This document shows, one piece after another, positions 35,527 through 44,961 of a DNA stretch of 64,000 nt. The notes beneath the pieces are model-generated. The model ran no database searches. It was not told where the DNA came from and saw nothing but the letters and a program-made list of their open reading frames with translations. Source of the DNA: Microbacterium keratanolyticum (lineage in GTDB: Bacteria; Actinomycetota; Actinomycetes; Actinomycetales; Microbacteriaceae). The stretch spans positions 992,001 to 1,056,000 of the forward strand of contig NZ_JAFBBQ010000001.1 of assembly GCF_016907255.1 (NCBI RefSeq), written 5' to 3'. A program made the translations under genes and the position numbers. The first letter of the stretch is position 1; every line of letters begins with the position of its first letter.

Positions 35527-36357
35527 TCAGTCCTCGCTGAGCGCGTCGGCGACGACATGTCGCATGCTCGCCACGCTGACCGCACCGCCGCCGCGCGCGA
35601 GAGCCGCATGCAGGGCATGTAGGACCACGGTGTGACCGAGACGAGCGAGATAGGGATCGATATCGTGCGCGGCGGCGGCAGCACCGGTGGCGATCACGAT
35701 GTCGGCGCTGCGGCCGATCGGGGAGCGCGCGTAGCTCGTGACCACCGCGACGGTGGCTCCCCGTTCGGATGCCGCCGTGCAGGCCCGGAGCGTCTGAACA
35801 TTCGCCCCCGAGTAGCTGAGCGCGAGACAGAGGTCACCGTGCGCGAGGGAGTTGACGGCGAACTGCTGGGCGAGCGGATCGACCGGAGCCTCGACCGGTC
35901 GGCCCAGCGTGCTGATCCGCATCGCGAGATCCTGCAGAGGCGGCCCCGAGAATCCGTTGCCGACGAGCACGATCCGACGGGCCGTCCGCAGAGCATCCGC
36001 TGCCCTCTCCAGCGCATCGGGGGCGACGCTCTCCTGCGCGAGACGCAGCGCATCGATCGCGTCGTCGAAGGTGCGCTCCTCATGCGCCTCGTCCGCACCG
36101 CGCGGCAGCAGCGGTGCGGCGCGCGCGAGCTCCAGGCGCAGGTGCTGGAACCCGCGGAATCCCGCACTCTGGCAGGCACGGATCACCGTCGCCGTCGAGG
36201 TTCCCGCCGCCTGGGCGAGCTCCGCCGTCGACCATTCGACGACATCCTCCGGATGCTCCAGCACGACGGCCGCGACGCGGGCTTCGCTCGGCCCCAGGCT
36301 CGTCATGGCGGATCGCACGCGCGTCAGCGCGCCGATCTCGGGACGCAACACGGGCAT
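35527..36357 (-). CDS. MurR/RpiR family transcriptional regulator
   Basis: A 276-residue regulator. The N-terminal RpiR helix-turn-helix (WSTAELAQAAGTSTATVIRACQSAGFRGF, of which the core is residues about 42-70) precedes a SIS sugar-phosphate-binding domain (VLVGNGFSGPPLQDLAMR; ALSYSGANVQTLR). Such regulators sense phosphosugars. It lies just upstream of the phosphatase/ABC operon on the same strand and is the best candidate for controlling it, with the dyad at 35412 as possible target. The start ATG is at 36355-36357; the region to the divergent M15 peptidase is about 100 bases. Confidence 0.9.
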   Translation of the reverse strand: MPVLRPEIGALTRVRSAMTSLGPSEARVAAVVLEHPEDVVEWSTAELAQAAGTSTATVIRACQSAGFRGFQHLRLELARAAPLLPRGADEAHEERTFDDAIDALRLAQESVAPDALERAADALRTARRIVLVGNGFSGPPLQDLAMRISTLGRPVEAPVDPLAQQFAVNSLAHGDLCLALSYSGANVQTLRACTAASERGATVAVVTSYARSPIGRSADIVIATGAAAAAHDIDPYLARLGHTVVLHALHAALARGGGAVSVASMRHVVADALSED

Positions 36358-36459
36358 TCGGACTCCTCTCCTCGCCGCGTCGCAGGCGGCGGGTAGCGGA
36401 ACGCTAACCGGCGAAGGTTAACGGAGCTCTCCCGTGGTTCGCACCCTTAGGCTGGAAAC

Positions 36460-37284
36460 GTGGACGGTATCCAAGTTTTGACCCTCATCGGCAGCGTGAT
36501 TCTCGCACTCGTCGCCCTCGCTGCCCTCTTCCTGCTGCCGCGCATCTCACGCCCGGCGGGGAAGGGACTTCTCGTGCTCGGCGTGCTCGTCGCGCTCGGC
36601 ACCGCGTGGACCACCGGGTCGCAGGCGCTCACCCCTGCCGCGCAGACGGGCTGGGCGCTGTCCACACCGTCGGAGGCACCACGGCCAGCGGACTTCGTCG
36701 ACGCCCGCAGCCTCGACAAGACGATCCAGGTGGAGCTGCGCTACGCCACGACGAACAACTTCACCGGCGAGAAGGTCGACGGCTACGAGAGTTCCGACGT
36801 CGTGATCCTGCAGGAGGATGCCGCCGCCGCCCTCGCCGCCGTGCAGGAGGAGCTCGCGGCCAGCAACCTCGGTCTTCTCGTGTATGACGCCTACCGCCCG
36901 ACGACAGCCGTGGAGTTCTTCCAGGCCTGGTCGCAGAACCCGGACGACTCGACGAAGGCCGAGTACTACCCGACGTTCGAGAAGCCGCAGCTCTTCGAGC
37001 TCGGCTACATCGCCGACCACTCGAAGCACTCGCTGGGCGGCACGGTCGACCTCACGATCATCGACCTCACCACAGGATCACCACTCGACATGGGCGGCCC
37101 CTTCGACTTCTTCGGCGAGCGCTCGCACTACGACGCGGAGGGACTCAGCGCCGAGCAGACCGAGAACCGCGCACTCCTGCGCGAGGTCATGACGGCCCAC
37201 GGCTTCGAGCCGTACGAGATGGAATGGTGGCACTTCACCTACCCGCTGACGGATGCGGTGGCGCAGAGCTTCCCGGTGCGCTGA
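36460..37284 (+). CDS. M15 family D-Ala-D-Ala dipeptidase (VanX-like), membrane-anchored
   Basis: A 274-residue protein. One membrane anchor (about 5-23) and a second hydrophobic stretch (about 31-50) precede an extracytoplasmic M15D domain. Zinc ligands and catalytic residues are visible: SKHSLGGTVDLTIID (SxHxxGxAxD type) and EWWHFTYP (ExxWH), plus YDAYRPTTAVEFFQ with the conserved arginine. VanX-type enzymes hydrolyse D-Ala-D-Ala; without VanH and VanA neighbours this one is more likely in peptidoglycan turnover than in glycopeptide resistance. It starts with GTG. TTAGGCT ends seven bases before it and may be a leaderless -10. Confidence 0.87.
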   Translation: MDGIQVLTLIGSVILALVALAALFLLPRISRPAGKGLLVLGVLVALGTAWTTGSQALTPAAQTGWALSTPSEAPRPADFVDARSLDKTIQVELRYATTNNFTGEKVDGYESSDVVILQEDAAAALAAVQEELAASNLGLLVYDAYRPTTAVEFFQAWSQNPDDSTKAEYYPTFEKPQLFELGYIADHSKHSLGGTVDLTIIDLTTGSPLDMGGPFDFFGERSHYDAEGLSAEQTENRALLREVMTAHGFEPYEMEWWHFTYPLTDAVAQSFPVR

Positions 37285-37294
37285 GCGTTTCTGG

Positions 37295-38398
37295 TCAGTC
37301 GTCACTCTGCTTCGCCGCACCGCAGGACTCCCGAACCACGAGTCTCGGGATGATCGAGATCTGCTGCACGGGCGACTGATCCCCTTCGGCTATGCGCGCC
37401 AGAAGCAGATTCGCCGCCATCCTCCCCACCCGATGCTTGGCGGGAGCGACCGCCGTGAGGGGCACGGGGGCCACATCCGCGAGCTCGTCATCGTAGGACA
37501 CGATCGCCAGGTCCTCTGGAACTCGGATGCCCCGGCGCTGGCAGGCAATCTCGAGAAGCGTCGCCTCTCGGTCGCCGAAGACGACCGTTGCAGTCACCCC
37601 GGCTGCAAGAAGCTCCGTGAGCACACCGTCCGCGTGCGAGCGAACCCACTCCTGGCTGCTCTTGCTGATGACCAGCGTCTCCAGCGCATCAAGGTAGCGC
37701 GGAGCCTCGTCGTACCCTCGCCGGATCGCCCCGGCGGGTGCCGATTCGATTCGCGTGCAGAGAGCGATTCGTCGGTGCCCCATGCTGTGCAGGTGCGTCA
37801 CCGCTCGCAGAACGCCGCCCTCGTGATTCGAGCAGACGAACTCCGTGGGATCGAAATGATCGAGCGCGTGAAGCCGGCGCTCGACGAGAACGGTCGGAAC
37901 CGGGATCGCCTCAAGCCGTTCCAAGAACGAGTCCGGCTTAGCCGTCTCCGAAACCAGTGGCGTGATCAGGAGCCCGTCGACACCGGAGTCGAGAAGCTTC
38001 TGCAGCGCCGTCTTCTCGACTTCGGCGTCGTATCCGTATGTCGCCAAAGTGAGCGAGGCAGGTGACTCACTCAGCCCCGCCTCGATCCCCTGCAGCACAC
38101 GCGGAAAGTAGAGGCTGGTGTCTGGGATGAGCACGCCGATCGTCAAGGACCCCCGCTTGCGGCGCGGGAGCCCCTCGACGTACATTCCCGATCCCTGCCG
38201 ACGCTCGACGACGCCCTCCTCGGTGAGGATGTCGATCGCACGTCGTACTGTGCTCAGTGAGTACCCCGTCGATTCGACGAACTGCTGCTCCGTGGGTAGA
38301 CGGCTGCCCAGCGGCCAGGTGCCCGCGGTGATCGCCCGCCGCAGATCCGATGCGAGAGCCTCGAACTTCAGCGCCCGCGGTTCAGGCATCCGCGGCAT
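37295..38398 (-). CDS. GntR/LacI hybrid transcriptional regulator
   Basis: A 367-residue regulator. The N-terminal winged helix is GntR-type (WPLGSRLPTEQQFVESTGYS, STVRRAIDILTEEGVVERRQ), while the C-terminal about 280 residues form a LacI-type periplasmic-binding-protein sensor (IGVLIPDTSLYFPRVLQGIE, DGLLITPLVS, GHRRIALCTR). This combination (as in AraR) usually senses a sugar. The ATG at 38398 has GAGGAG five bases upstream and overlaps the preceding oxidoreductase gene by 17 bases; 38389 is an alternative. It closes the polysaccharide utilisation operon, whose genes it probably represses. Confidence 0.9.
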   Translation of the reverse strand: MPRMPEPRALKFEALASDLRRAITAGTWPLGSRLPTEQQFVESTGYSLSTVRRAIDILTEEGVVERRQGSGMYVEGLPRRKRGSLTIGVLIPDTSLYFPRVLQGIEAGLSESPASLTLATYGYDAEVEKTALQKLLDSGVDGLLITPLVSETAKPDSFLERLEAIPVPTVLVERRLHALDHFDPTEFVCSNHEGGVLRAVTHLHSMGHRRIALCTRIESAPAGAIRRGYDEAPRYLDALETLVISKSSQEWVRSHADGVLTELLAAGVTATVVFGDREATLLEIACQRRGIRVPEDLAIVSYDDELADVAPVPLTAVAPAKHRVGRMAANLLLARIAEGDQSPVQQISIIPRLVVRESCGAAKQSDD

Positions 38399-40697
38399 GT
38401 TGCTCCTCATAGACACGAACCTCGCACATCTGTGCCCGGCGAGCGCCGTTGGTGCGCAGGGCGACAATTCGAACGGCATCCACCATCTTCGGTTCGATGG
38501 GCACGATGACGTGCCGGCGCCGGTTCTCCCGAATCTTAGCGACGCTGCTCCACTGGCCGTCCACCCGGACTTCGATGTCGATGTCCGCGAGAAGCTCGGG
38601 AATCACACGGAACGGCTTGCGCACGTAGTGCAGGTTGTTCATGTACTCGTTGACATCGTCGTTCAGGACCAGTCGGATCTCCGCGGCCTTGACGGGCGCA
38701 TCCCAACTCAGCTGAACCCACTCGGGCGCATCCGCCAGTGTCGCTGAGGACCACATGTTCGGGCCTGCGAAAGGTCGCGACAGCCCCGAGCTCGCCTGGC
38801 TGGGCTCATAGCCGCTGATCGGGCCTCGGAAGCGCACGCCGAACCGACGACGGTTGAACGCCTTGATCCCCCAGCGCACCACCTCGTTCGCATCCTCATC
38901 GGAGATGTGGTGATCGATCGACTCCGCGCTGACATCCTCGCGAAGGTTCATCGCAATCATGCCGGATACGACATCGGCAGAATGCCACCATGAGAGCACA
39001 GGATTGGGCTCGAGCACGACGATCCACGGCCGCCCATCCGAAACAAGCTCGTCTGCGGAGACCTCCAGCGGGACCCACGCTCCCGCACTGCTCGCGACAT
39101 CGATGCTCCCGGAGTGCAGAACCTCTGCAGGGAAGTAGGTTCGATCACTCTCTGACGTGCGGATCGAATAGTTCAGGGTCGTGGGTTCCGTCGCAGACAG
39201 GAAGAGCTCTGCTACCCCGGTCTGTCCCGCAGGAACCAGCATCGCCAACGTGGATGTCAGCGCGAGCGCCTCTTCCGGGTCCGGCAGATCTTCCCAGTGA
39301 AGGGAAGAACTCGCGGTGACGACCGCGTCCCGCGCACGGTTGTCGGTGCTCTGCTCACGGACTCCGATCATCGACGCGTCCGCGCGGATCAACCGTTGCT
39401 GCAGCTCGTCAATGCGGCCCACGTGAACCTCGCGCGGAGACAGATCGGCCTCGACACACATCGCGGCTGCCGTTCCCGCCGCTTCTCCCATAACTGCGCA
39501 CGTCGCCATGACGCGCAAAGAGCCGAAGGCCACGTGCGTAGCGCTGACGTTGCGGCCGGCGAAGAGCAGGTTCGGAATGTCCGGCGAATAGAGCACGCCG
39601 AACGGGATGTCATATGTGCCAGGCGGGTAGGTCTGTCGCGCCGCAGGCGCAGGTTCGTACACCCCGCGCGGCGGATGCAGATCGATCGACCAGCCGCCGA
39701 ACCCGATGGCGTCGATCTTCGAGACATCCTCAACGATGTCCGCCTGCGTCATGACGGTGTGCCCCTTGACGCGCCGATACTCGCGCTTTCCGGGGATCGA
39801 GCCGACCCATTCGAGCGTGAGGTTCGCGGCATCCGGGAACTCGCCAGAGTTCTTGATGTGATCCCAGATCCCGTAGATCACTCCCCAGAGCTCGTCGCGA
39901 ATGCGCTCGTTGTCTGCGACGACATCGATCTCACCGCCCCATTCGATCCACCAGTAGTCGGCGCCGTTGTCACCCGTTCGGAGAATCCGGTTACGGAGAA
40001 TGGGCGTCTGGTCGATATCGATCGCGAACGCGGGCGCGACGAAAGGAACAGGCTCACCCTCGTCCCGCGTGTAGAACAGCAGTGTGCTGCCGAGGGTCAG
40101 ATCATCGGCGGAATCCGGGGCGCTCGTCTCGCCGAACTGCTGCGCCGACTCCCTCCCGAGCAGGATGTCTGCACCGACAGCTGCGGCGAGCGTGCCATCG
40201 CCCGACGCATCGATGAACATGCGCGCCTGCACCCTCACCTCGGTCTCCGCGCCCAGCACCTCGCCGTACACCGCGCGAATACGCGACCCCTCGCGCTCCA
40301 CCTCGGACACGTGCGTGTTGAGCAGGAGCTGGATGTTCGGCTCTGCCTTGACGGTGTCGAGCAGAAGCAGGTCCCACAGATGCGGGTTTCCGAGCGGATT
40401 GCGGTACTCGTTCTCCAGGTAGAGCTCGCCGATGATCCCCGTCTCTCGGGCGAACCGCTGATGCCCGGTCGCGGTCGCACCGCACACCCAGACTCGAACC
40501 TCGCTGCTCGAATTTCCACCGAGAACCGGCCGGTTCTGGATCAGCGCCACCCTCGCGCCCTCGCGCGACGCGCTGATCGCTGCAGCGACGCCTGCAAGTC
40601 CACCGCCGATCACGGCGACATCGACGTCGACATCGCGCCTGTGGGTGTGCAGCTTTTCCCGTTCGGCGGGACTGTGGGGCTCGGTACGGATGGGCAT
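38382..40697 (-). CDS. FAD-dependent oxidoreductase with C-terminal beta-sandwich (discoidin-like) region
   Basis: A 771-residue protein of the FAD_oxidored (PF12831-type) family. The dinucleotide motif VAVIGGGLAGVAAAISASRE is at about residues 28-47, followed by RPVLGGNSSSEVRVW and a late FIDASGDGTLAAAVGADI. The last about 300 residues are beta-rich, ending in a galactose-binding-like segment (VNEYMNNLHYVRKPFRVIPE). No signal peptide is present, so the beta-sandwich would be cytoplasmic, which is unusual. The substrate is unknown; the context suggests oxidation of a sugar or uronate released from polysaccharide. Gap of 11 bases to the dehydrogenase gene upstream. Confidence 0.82.
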   Translation of the reverse strand: MPIRTEPHSPAEREKLHTHRRDVDVDVAVIGGGLAGVAAAISASREGARVALIQNRPVLGGNSSSEVRVWVCGATATGHQRFARETGIIGELYLENEYRNPLGNPHLWDLLLLDTVKAEPNIQLLLNTHVSEVEREGSRIRAVYGEVLGAETEVRVQARMFIDASGDGTLAAAVGADILLGRESAQQFGETSAPDSADDLTLGSTLLFYTRDEGEPVPFVAPAFAIDIDQTPILRNRILRTGDNGADYWWIEWGGEIDVVADNERIRDELWGVIYGIWDHIKNSGEFPDAANLTLEWVGSIPGKREYRRVKGHTVMTQADIVEDVSKIDAIGFGGWSIDLHPPRGVYEPAPAARQTYPPGTYDIPFGVLYSPDIPNLLFAGRNVSATHVAFGSLRVMATCAVMGEAAGTAAAMCVEADLSPREVHVGRIDELQQRLIRADASMIGVREQSTDNRARDAVVTASSSLHWEDLPDPEEALALTSTLAMLVPAGQTGVAELFLSATEPTTLNYSIRTSESDRTYFPAEVLHSGSIDVASSAGAWVPLEVSADELVSDGRPWIVVLEPNPVLSWWHSADVVSGMIAMNLREDVSAESIDHHISDEDANEVVRWGIKAFNRRRFGVRFRGPISGYEPSQASSGLSRPFAGPNMWSSATLADAPEWVQLSWDAPVKAAEIRLVLNDDVNEYMNNLHYVRKPFRVIPELLADIDIEVRVDGQWSSVAKIRENRRRHVIVPIEPKMVDAVRIVALRTNGARRAQMCEVRVYEEQHAADA

Positions 40698-40708
40698 GCG
40701 AAAAACTC

Positions 40709-41716
40709 CTAGGCGAGGCGGGGCAGGTCAGACGCCAGCACGGCGTAGTGAAGGGGGGCGCGATCGAGGACGCGCAGAGCTTCTGCAACGGCTCCAGCTC
40801 CCAGCAGGCGCAGATCGCTGCCCACGGCGCCGGCGATATGCGGCGTCAGAAGCACGGTGTCCAGGTCCCAGAGCGCGTCCTCCGCGTCGAGGACCATCGG
40901 GTCGGTGACGTCGAGCACGGCTGTCACGTTGCCCTCGGCCAGTACATCGAGCAACGCAGCCTGATCCACAAGGCTGCCCCGCGCAGTGTTGATGAAGGTG
41001 GCCGTCGGCTTCATCGACAGCAGGTGCTCCCGAGTGATCATGCCTGCCGTCTCCGCCGTTGCGGGTGCATGCAGTGACACAACATCACTCGCTCGCATCA
41101 ATTCGCACAGGTCGACTTTTCTGACCCCGAGCTCCAGGGCGGTCGCGTCGTCGACATACGGATCGTAGAGGACGACCTCGACGTCATAGCGACGCAGGAG
41201 TGCGATGACGGCCTGACCGACGCGGGAGGCTCCGATGATGCCGATCGTCTTGCCGGTGACACCGAGCGTCTGCAGCAGCGGCCATCGGTTCAGCGCACCC
41301 TTCTCGTGCCGATAGCGCCGAGCGGTGGCGAAGATGCCCTTCAGGCTCGCGACCACCATCGCGAGCGTGTACTCCGCCACGATCTTGGCGTTCTCCTCCG
41401 CCTGCGTCGACACGACGATGCCCGCCGCGATCACGTCGGGGTGCACGAACGATCGGATCGTTCCGCCCGTGTGCACGATCGCTCGCAGGGCTGGCATCGA
41501 CTGGAGGACCTCGACGTCGATCAGCTGCGTGCCCCAGCTCGTGATGAGCACTTCTGCGCGTGCTCGCAGGTGCTCGTCGATCTGCTCGAGACGATCCACG
41601 CTGTGCACCACGTGTGCCCGGGTCTGCAGAGTGTCGAGGACGCCGTGAACGAAGAGCTCATCGGCCAGCTCAACGGGCGCATCGATGATGACCACCGGAA
41701 GATTACTTGACTGCAC
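40709..41716 (-). CDS. D-isomer-specific 2-hydroxyacid dehydrogenase
   Basis: A 335-residue NAD-dependent dehydrogenase. Rossmann motif TIGIIGASRVGQAVIALLRR (about 151-170); catalytic arginine in INTARGSLVDQ, glutamate in the following helix region and histidine in TPHIAGAV. The glycine motif GASRVG deviates slightly from GxGxxG. The substrate may be a sugar-derived 2-ketoacid. It starts with GTG inside the last 14 bases of the sugar permease gene, so it belongs to that operon. Confidence 0.87.
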   Translation of the reverse strand: MQSSNLPVVIIDAPVELADELFVHGVLDTLQTRAHVVHSVDRLEQIDEHLRARAEVLITSWGTQLIDVEVLQSMPALRAIVHTGGTIRSFVHPDVIAAGIVVSTQAEENAKIVAEYTLAMVVASLKGIFATARRYRHEKGALNRWPLLQTLGVTGKTIGIIGASRVGQAVIALLRRYDVEVVLYDPYVDDATALELGVRKVDLCELMRASDVVSLHAPATAETAGMITREHLLSMKPTATFINTARGSLVDQAALLDVLAEGNVTAVLDVTDPMVLDAEDALWDLDTVLLTPHIAGAVGSDLRLLGAGAVAEALRVLDRAPLHYAVLASDLPRLA

Positions 41717-42599
41717 CGGACGTCATTCCCTCCATGATGCGGCGCCCCACCCAGAGGTAGAGCAGGATCATCGGATACACGACGATCACCATTCCTGCGA
41801 ACAGACCACCCCAGTTGGAGGTGTACTGCATCGTGGAATACAGACGAAGCAGAGCAGCCGGCAGCGTCTGCTGACTGGGAGAGGTGATGAGCACCATCAC
41901 AAGCAACGCTTCGTTCCACATGTTGAGGAAGTTCAGGATGAACGCGCTCTTGACCGCTGGCCAGGCTAGGGGCGCCATGATGCTCCAGAACGTCCTGGCG
42001 GGCGTCGCTCCGTCGAGGGCTGCTGCCTCCGAGAGGGAGGTCGGCAGCCCCTTGAAGGCGGCGGTGAGCAGGAAGATCGTGAACGGAAGCGACGTGCCGA
42101 TGTAGATCAGAATCAGCGTGATCCGGTCGTCCCACCAGCCAAAGGCGATCTCGACAGCGAAGCGATAGATCTCGGTCTTCGCTACGAACAGAGGCACGAG
42201 GATCGTCTGCACCGGCAGCGCGACGCACAGCGCGGTGTAGGTGTTCATCGCGCTCACCCAGCGCCGATTGCTCCGAGCGAGCACATAGGCGGCAGGTGCC
42301 GCGAGGAGGATCGTCACCGCCGCGGAGACGCTGACGACAACGATGGAATTGAGCGTCACGCCGCCGAAGCCCGAGGTGGTCCAGGCGCTCGCGAAGTTGT
42401 CCCAGTCCGGGCTGCTGGGCAGTCCGAACGGCGAGGAGAAGATCTCCTCATCCGACTTCAGCGATGTGAGCCCAACCCACAGAGCCATGAAGATGTTGAA
42501 GGCAACCCACACCCACAGCGCCAGACGTGTGGCCTTCGGAACGATCACGTTCCCCAGCGGGCGCCGAGGCGCCCTCGGCCGATCGATCACGCTGTTCAC
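41703..42599 (-). CDS. Carbohydrate ABC transporter permease (MalG-type)
   Basis: A 298-residue permease with six membrane helices (first at about 25-48) and the EAA loop EAAALDGATPARTFWSIMAPL. It pairs with the upstream MalF-type permease, whose stop overlaps its start. No ATPase gene is present in the operon; like many actinobacterial sugar importers it probably shares an MsiK-type ATPase encoded elsewhere. Confidence 0.92.
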   Translation of the reverse strand: MNSVIDRPRAPRRPLGNVIVPKATRLALWVWVAFNIFMALWVGLTSLKSDEEIFSSPFGLPSSPDWDNFASAWTTSGFGGVTLNSIVVVSVSAAVTILLAAPAAYVLARSNRRWVSAMNTYTALCVALPVQTILVPLFVAKTEIYRFAVEIAFGWWDDRITLILIYIGTSLPFTIFLLTAAFKGLPTSLSEAAALDGATPARTFWSIMAPLAWPAVKSAFILNFLNMWNEALLVMVLITSPSQQTLPAALLRLYSTMQYTSNWGGLFAGMVIVVYPMILLYLWVGRRIMEGMTSGAVK

Positions 42600-43528
42600 G
42601 AGAGTTCCACCTTGTCTCGACGGAGGATACGGCGCACGAGAATCACGAGCACCGAGGTCAGCAGGAAGAGCACGATGCCGATCGCCGAGGCGTACGCGAG
42701 CTGGGGGTTGCCATCGGTGCCACCAGTCGTCGCGAGGTACTGCTGCACCGCGGCAGTCCTGGCTTGCACAGGCGGGACGCTCTGAGACCCGACGAAAGCG
42801 ATCACGATCTCGAAGGTCTTCATGCTGCTGATGATCCAGAGCACGATCGCCACCGACAGCGACTCCCAGCTCAACGGCAGCGTGATCATCCAGAACTGCT
42901 GCACTTTGCTGGCACCCGCCAGCTCCGCCTCTTCATACAGATACGGAGGAATCTGATCGACACCCGTCGCGACGATCGCGAGGTAGTACCCGCTCACACT
43001 CCAGATCAAGCCGACGATGATCACCTGGAAGACGACGTCGGGCGACAACCATGCCCGACGCAATCCGTCCAAGGACAGCGCGTGCAACAGCTGGTTCACT
43101 CCTCCATTCGGGTTCAGGAGAAAACCGAAGGCGACGCCGATTGCGATCGGCGAGATGATCACCGGCACGAAGACCGCCGAGCGAACGAACGCCGCCCCGC
43201 GCATCGCCCGCAAGCCGATCAACGAGGCGAACACGACCAGGAAGACTCCCAGTCCGCCGACCACCAGCATCACGAAGGTATTGAGAAAAGACGTCCGGAA
43301 AGCGTTGGACGACCAGAGGCCGACATAGTTGCGTAAGCCGACCCACGACAGCTCATCCCCAGGTCCCGACCATGAGGTGAACGAGACGACCAGAGTGAAC
43401 ACCGACGGTATGGCGAGCGTCACGGTCATGAAGATCACGGCGGGGGCGAGAAAGGGCAGGGCCAGGCGTCCGACGTCGTTGTGATCGCTCACGGTTCGCC
43501 GTCGAGTCACCGTTCTTGGAGATGTCAT
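42596..43528 (-). CDS. Sugar ABC transporter permease (MalF/UgpA-type)
   Basis: A 310-residue permease with six membrane helices (first at about 22-44) and the EAA loop EEAELAGASKVQQFWMITLPL. The ATG at 43526-43528 lies 14 bases downstream of the binding-protein stop. It forms the heterodimeric channel with the next gene product. Confidence 0.92.
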   Translation of the reverse strand: MTSPRTVTRRRTVSDHNDVGRLALPFLAPAVIFMTVTLAIPSVFTLVVSFTSWSGPGDELSWVGLRNYVGLWSSNAFRTSFLNTFVMLVVGGLGVFLVVFASLIGLRAMRGAAFVRSAVFVPVIISPIAIGVAFGFLLNPNGGVNQLLHALSLDGLRRAWLSPDVVFQVIIVGLIWSVSGYYLAIVATGVDQIPPYLYEEAELAGASKVQQFWMITLPLSWESLSVAIVLWIISSMKTFEIVIAFVGSQSVPPVQARTAAVQQYLATTGGTDGNPQLAYASAIGIVLFLLTSVLVILVRRILRRDKVELS

Positions 43529-43542
43529 GGGTCGGCAGCACC

Positions 43543-44850
43543 TCAGCCGTTCGCCGAGATGTGAGCGGCGGTCTGCTCCTTGCCGAGGGCGACGAACTGC
43601 TCAGCGTCGATCGCGCCGGAGAACAGCTGGTCGTTCAGCGGCAGCAGCACATCGTTCCACCAGGCCGAGTGCAGTGCACCTGCAAGGTCATACGTCTGTG
43701 TCGTCGAGGTCGCGTCAGCGATCGCATCGACCAGAGTCTCCAGGGTCTCCGGAGGGGTGACATCCTGTCGTGCAGCGATGAACCCGGCCTCCGTCGAGTA
43801 CAACTCCTGATACTCCTTCTTCGCGGCGAACGCCAGGAACTGCTTCACTGCATCCAGGTTCTTGCTGTCAGCGTTGGCAGCCAGTCCGCTTGCTGTCGCT
43901 TCCATCGTGCGTTCGTTGCCATCCACTGTCGGGAACAGGATCGTGCGCGCCGTGAATCCGGATGCCTGCTGCGCTCGTGTCTCACCCTCGAGGTACGAGC
44001 CGCCGAGAATGAAGGAGTACTCGTTCTGGGCCCAGCGGTTCTGCGCGTCGGGGTACTTCGTTCCCATATAGTCCGCCTGCAGGTAGCCGCCATCGACGAT
44101 CTGCTGAACCATCTGAGCCGACTGCAGAACTTCCGAGGCGTCCCAGTTCGCCGCGTCCTCCGCGAGCGCGCGCAACGAGCCGGGACCACTCGTCTGCATC
44201 ATGAACTGGTAGAACCAGAACACGTTGTAGCCGGGGACAGTTCCGTCGGCTCCGAGCGGGACGCGCCCTGCGGCCTTTTCCGCGTCCAGCACGGCAATGA
44301 ACTCCTCCCACGTCTCGGGAGGGTTCTTGTCGATTTCCGGGTGTGCGGCTGCGTTGAACCAGATCGCGTTCGAGTTGACGTAGGTGGGAAGAATGCCGAC
44401 ACCCTTCTCACCGGATGCCGCTGAGAGAACTGCAGCGGAGAAGCTCTCCTCCACGGTGTTGTCCTCGCCGGGGATCGTGGTCTTCATCAGATCGGACATG
44501 TCGGCGAGGAATCCTCGCTGCTCGTAGTCGCGGAGGTTGCGGCTCCCCGCATCGAAGAGGTCGGGTCCCGTTCCTGTGCCGAGCGCGTTCACGAGCGTCG
44601 TCGTGACCTGACGCCCGAGATACTCGACCTCGATCTCGATCCCCGTCTCCGCCGTGAACGCTTCGCGTACGGTCTCAAAGATCTTCTGCTGGGCTTCGCC
44701 TTCGTTCCATGCGGACCAGTACGTGATAGTCGCTGCTTCTCCGCCGGCTTCCGGCTCTCTCAGCTGCGTACCGCAGCCGACCGTGGCGCCGGCGACGGCA
44801 ATCGCCGCGAACAGCCCGAGTGATCGCTTGAGCGTCTGTCTCCTGCTCAC
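43543..44850 (-). CDS. Sugar-binding lipoprotein of an ABC importer
   Basis: A 435-residue extracellular solute-binding protein (family 1). It has a positively charged N-terminus, hydrophobic segment and lipobox VAGATVGC (about 19-26). The mature part starts ITYWSAWNEGEAQQKIFETV, typical of oligosaccharide-binding proteins. Ligand is probably an unsaturated di- or oligosaccharide made by the lyase encoded upstream. A separate promoter and operator region (44851-44961) precedes it. Confidence 0.92.
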   Translation of the reverse strand: MSRRQTLKRSLGLFAAIAVAGATVGCGTQLREPEAGGEAATITYWSAWNEGEAQQKIFETVREAFTAETGIEIEVEYLGRQVTTTLVNALGTGTGPDLFDAGSRNLRDYEQRGFLADMSDLMKTTIPGEDNTVEESFSAAVLSAASGEKGVGILPTYVNSNAIWFNAAAHPEIDKNPPETWEEFIAVLDAEKAAGRVPLGADGTVPGYNVFWFYQFMMQTSGPGSLRALAEDAANWDASEVLQSAQMVQQIVDGGYLQADYMGTKYPDAQNRWAQNEYSFILGGSYLEGETRAQQASGFTARTILFPTVDGNERTMEATASGLAANADSKNLDAVKQFLAFAAKKEYQELYSTEAGFIAARQDVTPPETLETLVDAIADATSTTQTYDLAGALHSAWWNDVLLPLNDQLFSGAIDAEQFVALGKEQTAAHISANG

Positions 44851-44900
44851 CTCATACTCCTTTGTTGAATGTGATTGGACATCCCCGTCGGGGTTGCTTT

Positions 44901-44940
44901 GAACTCAATCGCACGCCCAACAAATGACTCAATAATGAGT
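44901..44940. promoter_or_regulatory. Candidate operator region before the sugar-binding protein gene
   Basis: An interrupted palindrome ACTCAATAATGAGT (arms ACTCA/TGAGT, 44927-44940) and a related half site GAACTCAAT (44901-44909) lie in the 111-base gap between the lyase gene and the transporter genes. The gap is conspicuously AT-rich. A plausible target of the GntR/LacI hybrid regulator of the same locus. Confidence 0.5.
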
Positions 44941-44961
44941 TTCAATTCAATTCACGTCTCG

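Noticed and set aside
36460..37284. VanX-like gene considered as glycopeptide resistance
   Set aside because: No vanH, vanA or vanRS neighbours; M15 dipeptidases are widespread in cell-wall turnover.
39297..40712. A 471-codon plus-strand frame opposite the FAD oxidoreductase
   Set aside because: Antisense shadow; the minus-strand protein has intact FAD motifs.
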